A stretch of 8,879 nucleotides of DNA from an uncultured Bacteroidales bacterium (lineage in GTDB: Bacteria > Bacteroidota > Bacteroidia > Bacteroidales > Muribaculaceae). Made by a program: the position numbers and the translations under genes. Where the stretch lies: assembly GCA_900552315.1 (NCBI GenBank), contig URZM01000082.1:1-8879 (forward strand), in the 5' to 3' direction. The notes beneath the pieces were generated by a model. The model did not search any database. It was not told the origin of the DNA and saw only the letters and a list, made by a program, of their open reading frames with translations. This document shows, in pieces, positions 6,060 through 8,879 of the stretch (its first letter is position 1; each line of letters opens with the position of its first letter).

Positions 6060-8303
6060 TTATTTGTTGTGTGCGGCGTAATAGTTCATCAGGCAGCCGT
6101 CGGCCAGAATCTGGCGCTCGGCGGGTGTCAGGTTCTTGAAATAGAGCTTGATGTCGGTGACACCCTCCTTTGTAACAACCTTTGCGTCAATCTCCTCCTT
6201 GCCGTCGAGCATGGCCTTGCGTATGCCGGGCACGAAGACATAGTCACCTGGGACGTAGTCGAACTTGACATCCTTGTCGATGGTGAAGGGTACGATACCC
6301 CAGTTGATGCAGTTGGAGCGGTAGCGCTTGGTGGCGTACTCGTAGCAGATGTTGGCGTCACCGCCGAGCACCTTCTGGCAGCTGGCGGCTTGCTCGCGAG
6401 CGGAGCCGTCGCCGGGCTTGTTGGCGAACACGCATGAGCCGAAAGAGGTATCCTCAGCCTTGGCTCCCACCTTGGCAAGAACGGCCTCAACAGCAGCAGG
6501 CACATTTCCTTCGCGACGCTCCAGGTCTTCCTTCTGGATACGCTTGCTGATGCCCACATATTCGGGCACACGACGGGAAAGGGCGAACTCGGAGAGTTTC
6601 AGCGGGTTGGAGCGGTAGCTGGAGGTCTCGCCCGAAGGGATAAGCTCGTCGGTGGTGGTAACGGGGTCATGGATTACGGCAGCCAGCTCCAGGAGCATGT
6701 TCTCGGACATGGGGTACATCTTGGGCCAGTCCTTGATGTTGGGTCCGTAACGCAGCTCCTCGTCGAGGTTCTCATGCTCGAAACCGTTGTAGACACGGCG
6801 CTGATATATCTTCTCGTCGAACTCGTAAGGCTTGTGCGTGTCGTCGAACTCCACGTCGGTGGCAGCTGTGATCACACCGCCGTTGGCCGCTGTAGCCGCG
6901 ATACTGCGCGCGTCCATGAGGGCGACGAGCGAAATCTGTCCCTGGCCGGGCTTGGAGCCTTCGCGGTTGGGGAAGTTGCGGGTAGTGTGGCGGATGGAGA
7001 GACCGTTGTTGGAAGGCACGTCGCCTGCGCCGAAGCAGGGGCCGCAGAAAGCAGGCTTGATGACAACTCCGGCCTCAAGCAGCTCCTCGGCTATACCGTT
7101 ACGGGTAGTGGCCATGTAGACAGGCACCGACTGAGGATAAGCGGAGATGGTGAAATAGTCGTTGCCCACGCTCTTGTCCTTGAGAATGGCGGCGGCCTGC
7201 GAGAGGTTGTCGTACGTGCCGCCGGAGCAGCCGGCTATGATACCCTGGTCGGCCATCACCTTGCCGTCCTTCACCTTGTCCACAAGATTGATGTCTATCT
7301 TGTCGCCGAAACGCTTGCGAGCGTCTTCCTCCACCTCGCGCAGTATACGCTCGGGGTCGGCCTGCAGCTCATGGATTGTGTAAGCGTTGGAGGGGTGGAA
7401 AGGCAACGCGATCATGGACTCCTGCTTGGAGAGGTCTATCTTGATGACTGCGTCGTAATAGGCCACGTCGCCCGGCTTCAGCTCCTTGAAATCCTCGGGA
7501 CGGCGGTGTATGTCGTAGTGATGCTTCACCTCGTCGTCGGTCACCCAGATGGAGCTGAGGCAAGTGGTCTCGGTAGTCATGATGTCGATACCGTTACGGA
7601 AATCGATGGGCAGGTTCTTCACACCGGGGCCTGCGAACTCGAGCACCTTGTTCTTCACGAAACCGTTCTCGAAGACGGCCTTTACCAGGGATATGGCCAC
7701 GTCGTGGGGACCGATACCCTTGCGGGGAGCGCCCTCCAGCCATACGAGCACCACCTCGGGGGCGTTGATGTCCCAGGTGTTGGAGAGGAGCTGCTTCACC
7801 AGCTCGCCGCCACCCTCGCCTACGCCCATGGTGCCGAGAGAGCCGTAGCGGGTGTGTGAGTCGGAACCGAGAATCATGTTGCCGCACTTAACCATGGCCT
7901 CGCGGGCATACTGGTGGATAACGGCCTGGTTTGCGGGCACATAGATGCCGCCATATTTCTTGGCAGCGGAGAGACCGAATACATGGTCATCCTCGTTGAT
8001 GGTACCGCCTACGGCACACAGGGAGTTGTGGCAGTTGGTCATGGCGTAGGGAATCGGGAACTTCTCGAGTCCGGAAGCGCGAGCCGTCTGGATGATGCCG
8101 ACATAGGTGATGTCGTGGCTCATCATGGCGTCGAACTTGATGCGCATCTTGTCTCCGGTGCTGCCATCTACGTCATGGCCGCGAAGGATACCGTAAGTAA
8201 TTGTGTTCTCGCGTGCCTCGGCAGGCGAAGGGAGGTTTTGTGTATCTGTGGCAAACTCCTTGCCATTGAGCAGATAAACACCTTTGTCGATTAATTCGAT
8301 CAT
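6060..8303 (-). CDS. Aconitase-superfamily hydratase (YbhJ-like), probable aconitate hydratase
   Basis: This 747-residue [4Fe-4S] hydro-lyase probably interconverts citrate and isocitrate. The three cluster cysteines are Cys359 in 'IIAGCSGG' and Cys420/Cys423 in 'CGPCFGAGD'. Other aconitase marks are 'TNCHNS' (89-94), 'LGSDSHTRYG' (145-154), 'TTRNFPNREGSKPGQG' (440-455) and 'GDGSAREQAA' (631-640) in the C-terminal swivel domain. The sequence outside these motifs differs from the mitochondrial-like aconitase known in Bacteroides. It matches the family usually labelled just 'hydratase' (E. coli YbhJ and many Clostridia), from its first residues ('MIELIDKGVYLLNG') to the end. The substrate is therefore inferred, mainly from icd lying next in the operon. 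ATG 8303 is preceded by an A/T-rich stretch without a Shine-Dalgarno sequence, 31 bases after the citG-like stop. It is intact and of normal length. Confidence 0.92.
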   Translation of the reverse strand: MIELIDKGVYLLNGKEFATDTQNLPSPAEARENTITYGILRGHDVDGSTGDKMRIKFDAMMSHDITYVGIIQTARASGLEKFPIPYAMTNCHNSLCAVGGTINEDDHVFGLSAAKKYGGIYVPANQAVIHQYAREAMVKCGNMILGSDSHTRYGSLGTMGVGEGGGELVKQLLSNTWDINAPEVVLVWLEGAPRKGIGPHDVAISLVKAVFENGFVKNKVLEFAGPGVKNLPIDFRNGIDIMTTETTCLSSIWVTDDEVKHHYDIHRRPEDFKELKPGDVAYYDAVIKIDLSKQESMIALPFHPSNAYTIHELQADPERILREVEEDARKRFGDKIDINLVDKVKDGKVMADQGIIAGCSGGTYDNLSQAAAILKDKSVGNDYFTISAYPQSVPVYMATTRNGIAEELLEAGVVIKPAFCGPCFGAGDVPSNNGLSIRHTTRNFPNREGSKPGQGQISLVALMDARSIAATAANGGVITAATDVEFDDTHKPYEFDEKIYQRRVYNGFEHENLDEELRYGPNIKDWPKMYPMSENMLLELAAVIHDPVTTTDELIPSGETSSYRSNPLKLSEFALSRRVPEYVGISKRIQKEDLERREGNVPAAVEAVLAKVGAKAEDTSFGSCVFANKPGDGSAREQAASCQKVLGGDANICYEYATKRYRSNCINWGIVPFTIDKDVKFDYVPGDYVFVPGIRKAMLDGKEEIDAKVVTKEGVTDIKLYFKNLTPAERQILADGCLMNYYAAHNK

Positions 8304-8334
8304 GGTAATATAATTAGGTTTAAAGTTATGAATT

Positions 8335-8879
8335 TCAAGGGTTCAAAACTATGTTGTCCGCAAGCGCAGCCTCGCAGGCCGTCCTTACTGAACTTATAAA
8401 GAATGTGAGCGACAACATGTCGGCGGCTCCGCCATGAGACATGTTGCAACTCTTGAAATCCTCGTTGAGCGTGTGCAAACCCTCAACTGAGAAATCATCG
8501 AGCAACGCTTTCGCGCGCAATTTTGCCATCTCGGCCTTTTCTGCTCCGGAGCGGTAGACGGCATTAGAGTCATCTATCTCGGATATAATCCTGAGCAGCA
8601 GCCTGAGACGGTGCGCGTCATCGTCGTCGCTTGATTCATAAAAGGGAAGCCATGAGGAGAAAAGACCCGGATACCCGGCACGGGCATAATCCATAGCCCC
8701 GGGCAATCCGCTTCGCTCGCGTACCTGACGGCCATGTGTGCCCTGCGCATAGTCGAGACCGGATGCAAGCGCCGCTATCTCCTCCGGCAAGGAACGCCGG
8801 GTGTGTCCGCAAAGTATACGCACAACAGCCGACACAGCCAAGCCGAGCGAGAACACAGCCCCCTTGTGAGTGTTGACAC
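8335..8879 (-). CDS. citG: CitG-type triphosphoribosyl-dephospho-CoA synthase, C-terminal part (5' end outside window)
   Basis: The family makes 2'-(5''-triphosphoribosyl)-3'-dephospho-CoA from ATP and dephospho-CoA, the prosthetic-group precursor of citrate lyase (CitG) or malonate decarboxylase (MdcB). The 180 residues present start at the hallmark 'VNTHKGAVFSLG', so the frame is open to the window edge and the GTG at 8856 is not the true start. Further marks are 'GTHGRQVRE' (46-54), 'DYARAGYPGLF' (63-73), 'DDSNAVYRSG' (102-111, where relatives have D.N...RGG) and 'SHGGAADMLSLTFFI' (147-161, relatives SPGGSADLLA). About 100 or more N-terminal residues are missing, and the protein may be a CitX-CitG fusion. 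It precedes the hydratase by 31 bases on the same strand, probably in one operon. A role with citrate lyase is favoured by the citrate-handling neighbours, but no lyase subunit is seen. Confidence 0.85.
   Translation of the reverse strand, partial: VNTHKGAVFSLGLAVSAVVRILCGHTRRSLPEEIAALASGLDYAQGTHGRQVRERSGLPGAMDYARAGYPGLFSSWLPFYESSDDDDAHRLRLLLRIISEIDDSNAVYRSGAEKAEMAKLRAKALLDDFSVEGLHTLNEDFKSCNMSHGGAADMLSLTFFISSVRTACEAALADNIVLNP
8344..8351 (-). promoter_or_regulatory. Weak candidate -7 element upstream of the hydratase gene
   Basis: On the - strand TAGTTTTG (8351 down to 8344) fits TAnnTTTG and would start a transcript about 35 bases before the hydratase ATG. It lies inside the end of the citG-like gene, and no TTG is found 19-21 bases further upstream, so it may be chance. 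If real, the hydratase and icd could be expressed separately from citG. Confidence 0.25.

Noticed and set aside
4707..6437. 576-codon open frame on the + strand opposite icd and the end of the hydratase
   Set aside because: It runs antisense to two strongly supported enzymes. Its translation is a low-complexity mix rich in Val, Leu, Gly and His with no family motif, as expected opposite GC-biased third positions.
6669..7859. 396-codon open frame on the + strand opposite the hydratase
   Set aside because: Same antisense artefact: it has the composition of a codon-bias shadow and no recognisable domain, while the - strand frame carries all aconitase motifs.

Overview
The window reads as chromosomal DNA from a Bacteroidales bacterium, most likely a Muribaculaceae-type gut species. 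The evidence is Bacteroidota-type promoters (TTTG/TTG, about 20 bases, then TAnnTTTG), almost no Shine-Dalgarno sequences, membrane-anchored regulators with a C-terminal helix-turn-helix, and an outer-membrane beta-barrel protein of the TonB-receptor type. Genus and species cannot be fixed from the sequence alone. The window is densely coding, with no rRNA, tRNA, CRISPR array or transposase.

Left part (1-3490, + strand): the C-terminal end of a LuxR-like DNA-binding regulator, then a complete second regulator (lipoprotein signal, periplasmic helical region, one membrane segment, coiled coil, cytoplasmic helix-turn-helix), then a 693-residue outer-membrane beta-barrel protein with a TonB-receptor-like plug and its own promoter. 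The order suggests a sensing module beside a surface transporter, but the substrate is unknown.

Middle part (3491-4769): an MmcQ/YjbR-family gene transcribed from a near-perfect promoter placed so close to the start codon that its mRNA is probably leaderless. It overlaps a SanA-like inner-membrane protein gene by 22 bases. These two genes converge on the right-hand genes. The 241-base gap between them holds a 124-base imperfect palindrome followed directly by a strong terminator hairpin; the palindrome looks like a dispersed repeat or a structured RNA.

Right part (4770-8879, - strand): read in transcription order, the C-terminal part of a CitG-type triphosphoribosyl-dephospho-CoA synthase, an aconitase-superfamily hydratase of the YbhJ-like type, and an NADP-dependent isocitrate dehydrogenase of the homodimeric type also found in eukaryotes. 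The gaps are 31 and 81 bases, so this is probably one operon. Hydratase plus dehydrogenase would carry citrate to 2-oxoglutarate for glutamate synthesis. CitG makes the prosthetic-group precursor of citrate lyase (or, as MdcB, of malonate decarboxylase), so the locus may be a citrate branch point. No citrate synthase or lyase subunit lies in the window.

The points most worth a second look are the palindromic element at 4576-4699, the pairing of CitG with a poorly characterised hydratase and icd, and the leaderless or near-leaderless promoters.
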